From assembly GCF_900115775.1 (NCBI RefSeq), contig NZ_FOXS01000003.1:248001-312000 (forward strand): a stretch of 64,000 bases of DNA. Direction: 5' to 3'. The notes beneath the pieces were generated by a model. That model worked only from the letters and a program-made list of their open reading frames with translations. It was not told the DNA's origin and searched no databases. This document shows, piece by piece, positions 35,660 to 42,962 of this stretch. Source of the stretch: Hymenobacter arizonensis. GTDB taxonomy: Bacteria > Bacteroidota > Bacteroidia > Cytophagales > Hymenobacteraceae. The position numbers and the translations under genes were made by a program. Positions within the stretch are counted from its first letter, which is position 1. Each line of letters starts with the position of its first letter.

Positions 35660-36427
35660 CTACTCCACCACCAGCAAATCGGCTTCGCGTACAAAAGCCT
35701 CGCCTTGCTGCCATTTTACTCGGTACCAAATGTCCTGGCGCCCCAGCACCAGCAGGCGGTCGCCCACGGCGGCCGTGCTCAGCCACGCTGCGCCGGCACT
35801 GGGCCCCGCCATCAGTACCGCTCCAGGGCGTGCCACTAGGCCTGCGGGCTTGGGCTGCAGGAAATGCAGGTAGGCACTCAGCAGCCCAACGTAGCCCGCA
35901 TAGGCCAGCCAAGCCCCCCGCGGCCCCCGACGCCACAGCAGCCAGACGGCGCCCACTACGGCCCCGCCCAGCAGCACCTGCAAGCCAGGGTAGTAGTAAC
36001 GATGGGCCTGCACACGCACTTCCTGCTGCCAGGTCATGGGATAACCCACTAGCTGGTGCTGCGCCGCCAGGGTAGCCAGCTGCCGCCACGTGCGCACCCG
36101 CGGCTGGCGGGCATAGGCCAGGCTCAGATACAGCAGCGTGGCCGGGTAGTGGCCCAGTTGCTGCTGGGCGTAGGCAAGCTTCAGCAGCAGCGCGGGCGAG
36201 GCCTGGCGCTGCTGCCACACCTGGCTTTTGTAAGCCGGCACAGACGCCGCGTACTGGCCGGCCGCAAACAGCGAATCGGCCCGCTGCAAACCCTCGGCAG
36301 TGCTCGCTGCCGGGAAAAGTGAAAATTTATTTTCGGGTTGCTTTGCACCCAACGCACAGATAGGCAGACTGATTAATCCCAGCAAAAGGGGCAATGCAGA
36401 AAGAGAAGAGACTTTTTTTTGAATCAA
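35660..36427 (-). CDS. BatE-like protein: TPR-like helices, membrane segments, SH3b domain
   Basis: About 255 residues from a TTG at 36427, which gives a clear signal sequence (basic IQKK, then ALPLLLGLISLPICALGA). Next come TPR-like helices (DSLFAAGQYAASVPAYKSQV and ALLLKLAYAQQQLGHYPATL), two membrane segments (about 140-190), and a C-terminal bacterial SH3 domain (GDRLLVLGRQDIWYRVKWQQ). This order is that of BatE proteins of Bacteroidota aerotolerance operons, but here no other bat gene is nearby. No ATG fits; the gene is divergent from the tRNA and its start lies next to the tRNA promoter. Confidence 0.75.
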   Translation of the reverse strand: MIQKKVSSLSALPLLLGLISLPICALGAKQPENKFSLFPAASTAEGLQRADSLFAAGQYAASVPAYKSQVWQQRQASPALLLKLAYAQQQLGHYPATLLYLSLAYARQPRVRTWRQLATLAAQHQLVGYPMTWQQEVRVQAHRYYYPGLQVLLGGAVVGAVWLLWRRGPRGAWLAYAGYVGLLSAYLHFLQPKPAGLVARPGAVLMAGPSAGAAWLSTAAVGDRLLVLGRQDIWYRVKWQQGEAFVREADLLVVE

Positions 36428-36429
36428 GG

Positions 36430-36460
36430 TTGTGTAGTTAGAAAGGTCGTCGTACTTTTG
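36430..36460 (+). promoter_or_regulatory. Promoter of tRNA-Lys
   Basis: TTG (36430-36432), a 20-base spacer and TACTTTTG (36453-36460) match TTG-N20-TAnnTTTG exactly. The tRNA begins 43 bases after the box. Confidence 0.75.
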
Positions 36461-36502
36461 TGCCCACAAAAAAGGTATCGCCTTTTGAAGTGACAAGGTA
36501 CC

Positions 36503-36575
36503 GATTCTGTAGCTCAGCTGGTAGAGCAGTACACTTTTAATGTACGGGTCCTGGGTTCGAATCCCAGCGGGATCA
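36503..36575 (+). tRNA. tRNA-Lys (anticodon TTT)
   Basis: 73 nt that fold as a full cloverleaf: acceptor GATTCTG/CGGGATC (with G-T pairs), D-arm TAGCTCAGCTGGTAGAGCA, anticodon loop CTTTTAA with TTT, and T-arm GGGTTCGAATCCC. No CCA is encoded. The 3' part is the attachment site of the element that follows; the element restores the tRNA sequence. Confidence 0.97.
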
Positions 36576-36577
36576 CA
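36554..36577 (+). other. attL core (tRNA-Lys 3' end)
   Basis: It begins GGTTCGAATCCC and ends GGGATCACA, covering the T-arm, the acceptor 3' strand and two bases beyond. It is identical over 24 bp to 45212-45235. Confidence 0.88.
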
Positions 36578-36613
36578 AAAAAAGCCGTTTCCTCAGTGGG
36601 AACGGCTTTTTTG
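36578..36613 (+). terminator. Terminator after tRNA-Lys, supplied by the element
   Basis: The stem AAAAAGCCGTTTCC/GGGAACGGCTTTTTT is followed by T. It lies inside the element, just right of attL. The host's own terminator is now beyond attR at 45238. Confidence 0.85.
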
Positions 36614-36621
36614 CTTTTGCC

Positions 36622-36640
36622 TAGGACAGTTTGTAGGACA
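36622..36640 (+). promoter_or_regulatory. Left-end direct repeats, candidate integrase arm sites
   Basis: TAGGACA occurs at 36622 and 36634, 12 bases start to start. The same motif with the same 12-base step occurs near the right end at 45075 and 45087. Integrases with an arm-binding domain use such paired sites. Confidence 0.5.
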
Positions 36641-36743
36641 AATAAGGCGGATTGCTTCTTAGAGTACCCGATTTGCCGGCTTACACTACGTCGTAGGGAT
36701 GGTGAAAAAAGTTTGAGTAGCTTGTTCGCTCATTACCCTGAAT

Positions 36744-37817
36744 ATGTCTGACGAAGCCAAAGGTTCGCTTATCAATATTAAAGACGTGGCGGGGCTAAGT
36801 GAGCCCATTACGAAGCTCATTTCAACAATCGAGGCCGGCTGTGGCCGTTTGGCGAATGCACTGTGGCTAAACAAAAAAGACGCAGATAATGAAGCGTACC
36901 GCATTCAGCAGGTTGGGCAAGCAGAAACCCAATTACTGATTGAAAGAGCGAAGGCTATTGCGGGCCTTGCTGAGGGAGGCCAGTACGTCGATAAGATGGA
37001 GATTTCATTGGATAACGTCCAAGCCCAATTAGTAAATCATCCTCCCCAATCGGCCGCGTTGTTTGAGCGTTATTCTGAACGGGCAGCCTACCAGAATGCG
37101 ATGCGCCAACAAAACATTGAGGCGGTTGTAGAAAAGGCCGCAGAGGTTCTAGCACATGGAGTAGCTGTATCAGACGAGCCAGTGAGCCAGGCATTCGTAA
37201 ATAAGTATTTCCGTGCAGTCGAAGATGTATCCGAACCAGCTATTCAAGCGCTCTGGGGAAGAATACTGGCAGGTGAAGTCCAACAACCAGGAAGTTTTTC
37301 ATTGCGAACGTTAGCCTTTTTAACAACTCTTACGCAAGAGGAAGCCAAGGACTTTGAACGACTATGCGCTCACGTTTGGCAGTTTCCTAGCGGAAAGAGA
37401 TTGCCTATAATATTTTACAAGCATGATCCTTCTAGCATGGACCCTGGTCATGCAAGGCAGTTCAGATTCGAAACGCTAGCCCATTTAGCTGATATAGGTC
37501 TTATTGATTTCAGACCACAAACTGGGCCCTGGGCCCTAGCAGGCTTCAGTATTGGTGCTCCGGCGACCCAGATAGCCTATAATGGCTCAATGGTTATGGT
37601 GAGTGGTCTCCCTGGAAGAAAATTGTATAAAATCGCTTCAGGGAACGTGCTACTTACAAAAATCGGGGCTGAATTGGTGCCCATTTGCAAGCCTGCATAC
37701 GATTATCAAATCATGGACGATGTTATGCAGGAATGGATGAGCAAGGGGTATACTTTCTCTAGCACTGTCCTTCAACCTGCCGGTAACGGTCCTGTTGATG
37801 GAAAAGGCCTCAAATGA
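36744..37817 (+). CDS. DUF2806-like protein, element cargo
   Basis: 357 residues, no signal peptide. The N terminus (GLSEPITKLISTIEAGCGRL, then a helix with NEAYRIQQVGQAETQLLIER) and the core ALWGRILAGEVQQPGSFSLR TLAFL match what I know of DUF2806 (TIGR03899-like) proteins; biochemical function is unknown. It is the first gene inside the left end of the element and is clearly less GC-rich than the host genes, so it is acquired cargo. Such proteins occur sporadically in mobile and defence-rich regions, so a role in phage exclusion is possible but unproven. The next gene on this strand starts 122 bp downstream. Confidence 0.7.
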   Translation: MSDEAKGSLINIKDVAGLSEPITKLISTIEAGCGRLANALWLNKKDADNEAYRIQQVGQAETQLLIERAKAIAGLAEGGQYVDKMEISLDNVQAQLVNHPPQSAALFERYSERAAYQNAMRQQNIEAVVEKAAEVLAHGVAVSDEPVSQAFVNKYFRAVEDVSEPAIQALWGRILAGEVQQPGSFSLRTLAFLTTLTQEEAKDFERLCAHVWQFPSGKRLPIIFYKHDPSSMDPGHARQFRFETLAHLADIGLIDFRPQTGPWALAGFSIGAPATQIAYNGSMVMVSGLPGRKLYKIASGNVLLTKIGAELVPICKPAYDYQIMDDVMQEWMSKGYTFSSTVLQPAGNGPVDGKGLK

Positions 37818-37939
37818 GATAGGAGCGCTGTTCGATTTTCACCATTGGCTGTGAGCGGACGTTGCTTAGCTTACAGCATTAACACTAATCAGAGCTTCCC
37901 CACACCTTCTACCTTCCTACAATAGCCAACTAAGTGTTT

Positions 37940-38611
37940 ATGGCCAATGCCAACATAGCAATTTGGATATCAATATTTTCCTTTGCAAGCTCCTTGCTAG
38001 TAGTACTAATCACCAGCGCAGTGACGCTGGCCTCCAAGAAAATTGACGCTCAGCAGAAGAAAGACGACCATAACCACGCTCTGCGAACAATTTTCATAGC
38101 TCGGAAAGTAGAAGCAGCAGAAAGCGCAATTGCTAAATGGACAACTCACCTAAAACATTGGGTTGTTATTAAGTCAATATATGAAGACATGAAGAGCGGA
38201 CTTTCCAGTCTGTATACACCGGTAGAAGTTGAATTTAGAAAACAACGTTTGGAAAGGGTTACAGCTAGAAGTGAAGCTGCTTCATTTACAGAGAATGATT
38301 CCTTTTATCTTTATTTTGATGCAGAAGAATATCACTTATTCGATAAGACAAGCAAGTCAGAGTTTTATAAGCTAAAAAAGGATATAAATATTTCTGCCGA
38401 TAAGTCTAACAATGCACTTGATTTATATCGAAAAGCGATAGAGAATGAAGAGGAGGATTTAAAGCAGGCATTGTATGGAGACTACGTAAGCAGCCTTGAC
38501 GCATATTATGCTAAAATCGAAAAAGTTATTCACTTGATTGACGCCGAATGCAAGCACTTAAGGGCCAATTGCACCACTTTGAGGCAGCACATGAGAGCTT
38601 ATGATTTATAG
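37940..38611 (+). CDS. Membrane-anchored helical protein of unknown function, element cargo
   Basis: 223 residues from the ATG at 37940 (a GTG six bases upstream is possible). One membrane helix lies at about 6-27 (IWISIFSFASSLLVVLITSA), followed by a Lys/Gln-rich stretch and long helices with coiled-coil character to the end. There is no recognised domain. The gene is very AT-rich (one 60-base line near 38281 has only 15 G or C), far from the host's composition, which marks it as foreign. One N-terminal anchor with a soluble helical body is a common plan for small effector or sensor proteins in defence modules, but this is inference. Confidence 0.7.
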   Translation: MANANIAIWISIFSFASSLLVVLITSAVTLASKKIDAQQKKDDHNHALRTIFIARKVEAAESAIAKWTTHLKHWVVIKSIYEDMKSGLSSLYTPVEVEFRKQRLERVTARSEAASFTENDSFYLYFDAEEYHLFDKTSKSEFYKLKKDINISADKSNNALDLYRKAIENEEEDLKQALYGDYVSSLDAYYAKIEKVIHLIDAECKHLRANCTTLRQHMRAYDL

Positions 38612-38748
38612 CAGCACGCGATAAGGACTCGCGCAACTACTCAGAGGCTTGGGGGTGGGACCGACACCACATGAGGGTCTACGACATGGCTCAATAACCT
38701 GGAAAGTTTTACTTATTGCCCATTGTCAGATTTTGAGTACTGCATTAT

Positions 38749-39366
38749 TTATAATTTCCAAAACGCCTCCAACCAAGCACTATGCTTGGGGCTTTTGTCC
38801 ATAACAGGCGGCGGGTAACCCAGCCGTTTTTGCAGGTTCAGCAGGGCTGCGAACGGACGCGTAGGCTTGCCCTTGTACCAGAGCTTGCGGCGCGGGCGGT
38901 CAATCAAGACCTTTTCCAAGGCGTCGTCTTCGGCCTGCTGCCGCGACGAATGCCGAGCACGCTCCGTCACCAACTGCGAGGGATAATAGAGCCGTCCCGG
39001 CCCCCACGCCTGGCGGCACATCAGTTCGCCGGTATCGGTATGCAGGTAGAGCGTCGTCGTTCGCAGTCCCGACACGGGGCACACCAGCAGGTAACGGGCC
39101 GGGTAGGGATATGATATGGGGCTGACAACCGGCACCAGCTCCAGCCAGTAGGAGTGGGGCTTGCCCCGCCACTCGTACCGCACTTGCAGGTAGGGTTCCG
39201 CGACTTCGCTCAGCACTTCGCACGAGATGAAAAGGCGGTGCTGGCCGCCCCACAATAGGTTAAGCGGAGGGCTGCCGGGCTCCAACCCTCCCAGCTTGCG
39301 CAGGTGGCGCAGGGAGAGTTGGTAGCAGCTGGTTGTGGTCTGGGCATTTAAACCAATCGGTCGCAT
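38749..39366 (-). CDS. Mobile-element protein with a degenerate zinc ribbon
   Basis: 205 residues. The middle resembles a zinc-ribbon protein common in phages and islands, whose pattern is CPxCGxR...LYL...FxCRxCxxLxYxSQ. Here it reads CPVSGLRTTTLYLHTDTGEL followed by MCRQAWGPGRLYYPSQ, so the second Cys of each pair is lost (CPVS, CRQA) and zinc binding is doubtful. The C-terminal part is basic, ending with KHSAWLEAFWKL. The function of the family is unknown; a DNA-related role is likely from context. It is the last reverse-strand gene of the element and lies beyond the iteron-like region. Confidence 0.65.
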   Translation of the reverse strand: MRPIGLNAQTTTSCYQLSLRHLRKLGGLEPGSPPLNLLWGGQHRLFISCEVLSEVAEPYLQVRYEWRGKPHSYWLELVPVVSPISYPYPARYLLVCPVSGLRTTTLYLHTDTGELMCRQAWGPGRLYYPSQLVTERARHSSRQQAEDDALEKVLIDRPRRKLWYKGKPTRPFAALLNLQKRLGYPPPVMDKSPKHSAWLEAFWKL

Positions 39367-39484
39367 AGGGCATGGTCGAAATGAATAGATTATGAGGGGG
39401 GTATGATTAAGGATAAAGCAGGAAGGCGGGGTATAGCCGGGCCGTTTTCAGCAGGGGGTGGGCGGAAGCCCGTGGCAGTGGGGC

Positions 39485-39787
39485 GTTCCAGGCGTTCCAA
39501 CACCGTTCCAGCAAGGGGAGGGGCATTGGAACGGGCAAAAACCCGCTGCATAATCCCTTACGGCCCCTTTTTTACTCTACTGTTCCACTGTTCCAATGAA
39601 AATAGAGTTAATATGTATAGAGAATAAATAAAGAAAATAGGGGTGCATTTATTATTTATTTAACTACTGTATATAGTTGGGAAAACCGTTGGAACGGTGG
39701 AACGGTGGAACGGGAGGGCAAAAAACCTGCCCCACGTGCTGGAAAAGGCGTTTTGCCCGTTCCAACGGTGGGGAGAGCCGGTGGAAC
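39485..39787. repeat. Iteron-like cluster, candidate replication origin of the element
   Basis: Eleven copies of GTTCCA/TGGAAC lie in 303 bp: GTTCCA at 39485, 39494, 39505, 39582, 39590 and 39759, and TGGAAC at 39527, 39690, 39698, 39706 and 39782. Three are in a perfect eight-base tandem (TGGAACGG). The copies flank an AT-rich block at about 39596-39680. The cluster lies immediately behind the helicase gene. Iterons around an AT-rich region beside the rep gene are the plan of satellite-island origins. Confidence 0.65.
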
Positions 39788-39799
39788 ACCCCTGCTAGC

Positions 39800-41677
39800 C
39801 TACATCATGCCCCACTTCAGCTGAACCCCTGCCAATCCGTTCAGCGGCTTGGCTCCCGCTATGCGCCTTTTATCGCGCTTCACACCCGGCATTTGCAGGA
39901 GCTTTTTGCGCACTTCTTCCATGCGGTAGAACCCTTGGCCCTTGCGATGGTCTTTGTACTTGTCCAGTTCCAGGGATATCTCGACCGTGGTCACAAAGTG
40001 CTGGGCATTGCCTGTAATTCGTAGGCACTCGGCGATGAACGCATCCTCGGGAGTGTCGGCGGTGAACTGTTCGTCGTTGCGGGCGTTGAAGTTTGTTTTT
40101 TCTTCGTCGGTAAAGCGGTAGTCGGCGCCGGTCTTGTACTCGGCTACCACTTGGCCCCATAGCTGGGCTTTGACCACTGCGTCGTAGGCTGCGAAGTTCA
40201 GCGGTTCCAGCATGGTAAAGGGCAGGAAACGGCGGCTGCCGGTGGCATCCTTTAAAAATTCGTCGGTGTTCGTGCTCCCACAAAAAGAAGCCGTGCGGGG
40301 GTATTGGGCCGTGTTTTGGAACTTCTTATCGGCCTTAATCACGCTTTGGCTCAGCGATGCCTTCATCACGTCCATCTCGGCTTTGCGGTACTGCCCCATC
40401 TCATCAAAACATATCAGCAGGTTCTCGCTCATCATCAGCAAGTGCTCCTTGTTGGCAAAGTCAAAGTTTGGCGGCGCGGCAAAGAACTGGTCGTCCCACA
40501 GCAGGTTCTGAAAAAAGAAGGTTTTGCCAATCCCCTGCTGGGGCGACACCAGGATAAGGGCATTCTCATTGCGGCAGGTTGAAGAATTGCAATAGGCTTG
40601 CGCGACGGTGTTCAGGAGCCACTTCTTGAAGGCAACGGCAAATAGGGGGTCGTTATCGGTCTTTATGCATTTCAGCAGGGCGGCAATGTGGTCCTCCCCA
40701 TCCTCTTTTTTGTACTGGCTTTCAAGGTAGTCTAGGTGGGTAGTGAGGTAGTTAATTTCGGTATAGCAGTGCGGATTGAATACCGCCTCTATCAGCTTGC
40801 GCTTGTCCGTCTTTGTCCCGCCTCGTTCTAAGTCGGACAGGAGCCGGTTCAGGAAAGTCGAACGCTCGTCAAACTCCTTGAGGTCTTTTGGGTCGTCGCT
40901 GCCCACCGGGCGGTAATAGTAGGTCCGTTTGCCGGGGTCGTGATAGAAATTCCAGTCCATCGATAAGGCGTCCCGAATATCGTCTTGGGTGGCAGTGCGG
41001 CGGTCGTCCTGAATTACCATATTGGAGTTGCCCTGCACGTGGTCCACCACCGTGCGGGCTACCTCTGGGTATTGGGCCAACGGGCCGCTGGGGTGGGTCA
41101 GGTTGCTTAATCCTCCGTCCTTTCGTGAGGGGTCTTTCTTGGCTTGCATTACCACCACTGCGGCATTCTCTAGCGCTTCGGTTGGTACGTTGTGCCCCTT
41201 GGCCGCTAGCGTCTCCTGTAGCGCTTTAAACCCCTCTTGCCGCCCCTTCTTGCTGGGGCGTCCCCGTTTGGGTTTCGCGGGCAGGGTTATCCCGGCGTCT
41301 TTGCACAGTTTGAAGAACGAGGCAATGGTAACGCTGCCGTTCTTCGTTTTTAGGGCGTTCGTGAACTTCTTATCGGCTTCGGCTGGGTCATAGGTGGGAT
41401 AGCCGCTGCTCATGCGGTGGAAAAGGTCCCGACCGGCTTCCCCCTGGGTAGCTAGGGCAAGGGCCATTTTAAGCCAATCAGGATAAGCTACGGCAATCCG
41501 GTGGGGTGTTGCTTCAGCAGCGACAACCAGTTGCTGCACGTCGTCCAGCACGTCGGTAGCAGGGGCGGGGGCTGAAGGTGCAGCAGAGCGTGGCGCAGTG
41601 GCCAGCGTGGGAGCCGGGGAGGCCTGTTGAGGTGTAAGGGCGGCAGTTGCGGCCTGTATTTTAGCTAGCTTTCCCAT
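39800..41677 (-). CDS. VirE-family helicase with PriCT-like domain
   Basis: 625 residues from the ATG at 41677. After an Ala/Pro-rich linker (10-45) comes a primase-C-terminal-like domain (about 65-130, DWLKMALALATQGEAGRDLF). The C-terminal VirE/SF3-like ATPase has Walker A SPQQGIGKT at 378-386, Walker B LLICFDEM at 420-427 and the sensor motif GSTNTDEFLKDATGSRRFLP. A final domain of about 80 residues (from about 540) may bind DNA. This is the replicative helicase of the element and probably opens the adjacent origin. It starts five bases after the primase-like gene; in many elements the two are one fused protein. Confidence 0.88.
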   Translation of the reverse strand: MGKLAKIQAATAALTPQQASPAPTLATAPRSAAPSAPAPATDVLDDVQQLVVAAEATPHRIAVAYPDWLKMALALATQGEAGRDLFHRMSSGYPTYDPAEADKKFTNALKTKNGSVTIASFFKLCKDAGITLPAKPKRGRPSKKGRQEGFKALQETLAAKGHNVPTEALENAAVVVMQAKKDPSRKDGGLSNLTHPSGPLAQYPEVARTVVDHVQGNSNMVIQDDRRTATQDDIRDALSMDWNFYHDPGKRTYYYRPVGSDDPKDLKEFDERSTFLNRLLSDLERGGTKTDKRKLIEAVFNPHCYTEINYLTTHLDYLESQYKKEDGEDHIAALLKCIKTDNDPLFAVAFKKWLLNTVAQAYCNSSTCRNENALILVSPQQGIGKTFFFQNLLWDDQFFAAPPNFDFANKEHLLMMSENLLICFDEMGQYRKAEMDVMKASLSQSVIKADKKFQNTAQYPRTASFCGSTNTDEFLKDATGSRRFLPFTMLEPLNFAAYDAVVKAQLWGQVVAEYKTGADYRFTDEEKTNFNARNDEQFTADTPEDAFIAECLRITGNAQHFVTTVEISLELDKYKDHRKGQGFYRMEEVRKKLLQMPGVKRDKRRIAGAKPLNGLAGVQLKWGMM

Positions 41678-41682
41678 AATCG

Positions 41683-42309
41683 TTATTGAGTAATCCAGGC
41701 GCTCGTGTAGGAAGGATGCAGGTAGGCGGTCGGGTCGTAGGGGATGAAGCATAGCCGGGCCAGATTCTTGCCGGATTCGTCGGCTACCAATCCTAGAACT
41801 GGGTACTTGCTGGACAGGTAGTCAGCGTAGATGCGGAAGTTGGTCAGGTAGTCTCCATCGGGGTCAGTCCGTAGAAATGCCTTCACCCCGTTGCCAGTAG
41901 GGCTGGTAAACATTAGCATCACATCGTCTCCTATTACCTCATCGGCCGGTAGGGCAGCGCGGGCTTCTCGGACGCTTGGCACCTTGTCGAAGTCCAGCAC
42001 CACCAAGCCCGAGGGGGCGATTAGGTCGGCATCCCGGCGCGGGTAGTTGAAGCAGCCGACCGGGGTCACGAAGGGCAGCCCGGCTTTGAGCTTTTTCCGT
42101 TCGGTTGGGTCGGTGGTAGTGCGTAGGCGTTCGGTCAAAGGGCGGTGCTGCTCCGACGTTATTTCGTCCCACAGTTCGGCCAGCTCCACCGTCTTCGCGG
42201 GGCGCGTGTTGGTGATGGGCGGGTTGAAGTAGCTCAGCAGGTGTTCCGGTTGAGCCTGCTGCTGGGCAGTCAAGAACCCTCGGATATCGGCGGGGGTCGC
42301 GCTATTCAC
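41683..42309 (-). CDS. BT4734-like primase N-terminal domain protein
   Basis: 208 residues from a GTG at 42309. The BT4734-like (PF08800) fold is an archaeo-eukaryotic primase relative. The metal motif GLVVLDFDKV has Asp106 and Asp108, followed by MLMFTSPTGNGVKAFLR (136-143 core) and ESGKNLARLCFIPYDP. With the helicase it should form a primase-helicase for element replication. The start overlaps the stop of the 73-residue gene by eight bases (GTGAATAG), which suggests translational coupling; a TTG at 42372 is less likely. Confidence 0.82.
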   Translation of the reverse strand: MNSATPADIRGFLTAQQQAQPEHLLSYFNPPITNTRPAKTVELAELWDEITSEQHRPLTERLRTTTDPTERKKLKAGLPFVTPVGCFNYPRRDADLIAPSGLVVLDFDKVPSVREARAALPADEVIGDDVMLMFTSPTGNGVKAFLRTDPDGDYLTNFRIYADYLSSKYPVLGLVADESGKNLARLCFIPYDPTAYLHPSYTSAWITQ

Positions 42310-42523
42310 GGCCGGCCTCCTTCCCGTGGCGTGCGCGGTATTCTGCCAAGGCGTCCGCAATGGCCTTATCAATCAGGGGGAGCGCCCACGGGTGGTGCTC
42401 CTTCAGCCAAGCGTTTTGCTCTTCCTCCGTAGGGCCTTTCAGCAAGCCCCTGAAGTAGTTGTATGTATCTTTGGCGTAGCGTCCTGCCACACGCAAAGCG
42501 TGGGGCCGTTGGTCTGTTTGCAT
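42302..42523 (-). CDS. Small protein of unknown function
   Basis: 73 residues, mainly helical and charged (YAKDTYNYFRGLLKGPTEEE, then DKAIADALAEYRARHGKE). It lies four bases after the HTH gene stop and overlaps the primase start, so it is a real member of the replication operon. No family is recognised. Confidence 0.6.
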   Translation of the reverse strand: MQTDQRPHALRVAGRYAKDTYNYFRGLLKGPTEEEQNAWLKEHHPWALPLIDKAIADALAEYRARHGKEAGRE

Positions 42524-42527
42524 CAGA

Positions 42528-42824
42528 CTAGCGGCCCTTTTTTGTGCGCTGGAACCCCTGTAGGGCGGTCATCACGTCGGACCGCTTCACGTAGGAGCGG
42601 CCCCCCAGCTTGTGGTACTTCAGCAGCCCCAGGCGCTTCCATTCGTGTACCGTTTGCACGGTAACCCCCAGCATGGAGGCAGCTTCCCGAATACTCAGGG
42701 GGTCGTCGGTCGGGGGCGCGGCGGCGGGGGTAGGGGCGTTAAGCAGTTCGTGCCGGATTACGGCCCGCACATCGTCAAGCAATTGGGCGTAGGCGACGCC
42801 AATCGGAATAATGGCACTATCCAT
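42528..42824 (-). CDS. Excisionase/AlpA-like helix-turn-helix protein
   Basis: 98 residues. The C-terminal half is a winged helix-turn-helix of the excisionase/MerR N-terminal type: LSIREAASMLGVTVQTVHEW, KRLGLLKYHKLGGRSYVKRS. The N-terminal 40 residues are a helix and a Pro/Ala linker. In satellite islands a protein of this kind (AlpA or Xis) controls excision and the replication genes. It is first in the operon HTH, small ORF, primase, helicase. A ten-base inverted repeat sits just before its start codon. Confidence 0.85.
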   Translation of the reverse strand: MDSAIIPIGVAYAQLLDDVRAVIRHELLNAPTPAAAPPTDDPLSIREAASMLGVTVQTVHEWKRLGLLKYHKLGGRSYVKRSDVMTALQGFQRTKKGR

Positions 42825-42825
42825 T

Positions 42826-42893
42826 GTTGTGCAAGTGTGCCAAACCTAAGAGGCCCGGTGCGTTCCGGTCTCTTGTTCAGCATCTTGCACAAC
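42826..42893. promoter_or_regulatory. Inverted repeat before the HTH gene, candidate operator
   Basis: GTTGTGCAAG (42826-42835) and CTTGCACAAC (42884-42893) are perfect complements. Further upstream, TAACTGATGC is repeated directly at 42932 and 42952. The region is the only gap in the reverse-strand operon set and probably holds its promoter. Confidence 0.5.
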
Positions 42894-42962
42894 GTTACGG
42901 AAGGGTGTAGCCCATAGCCAGCGCGGGGCTCTAACTGATGCTATTGGGCTGTAACTGATGCC

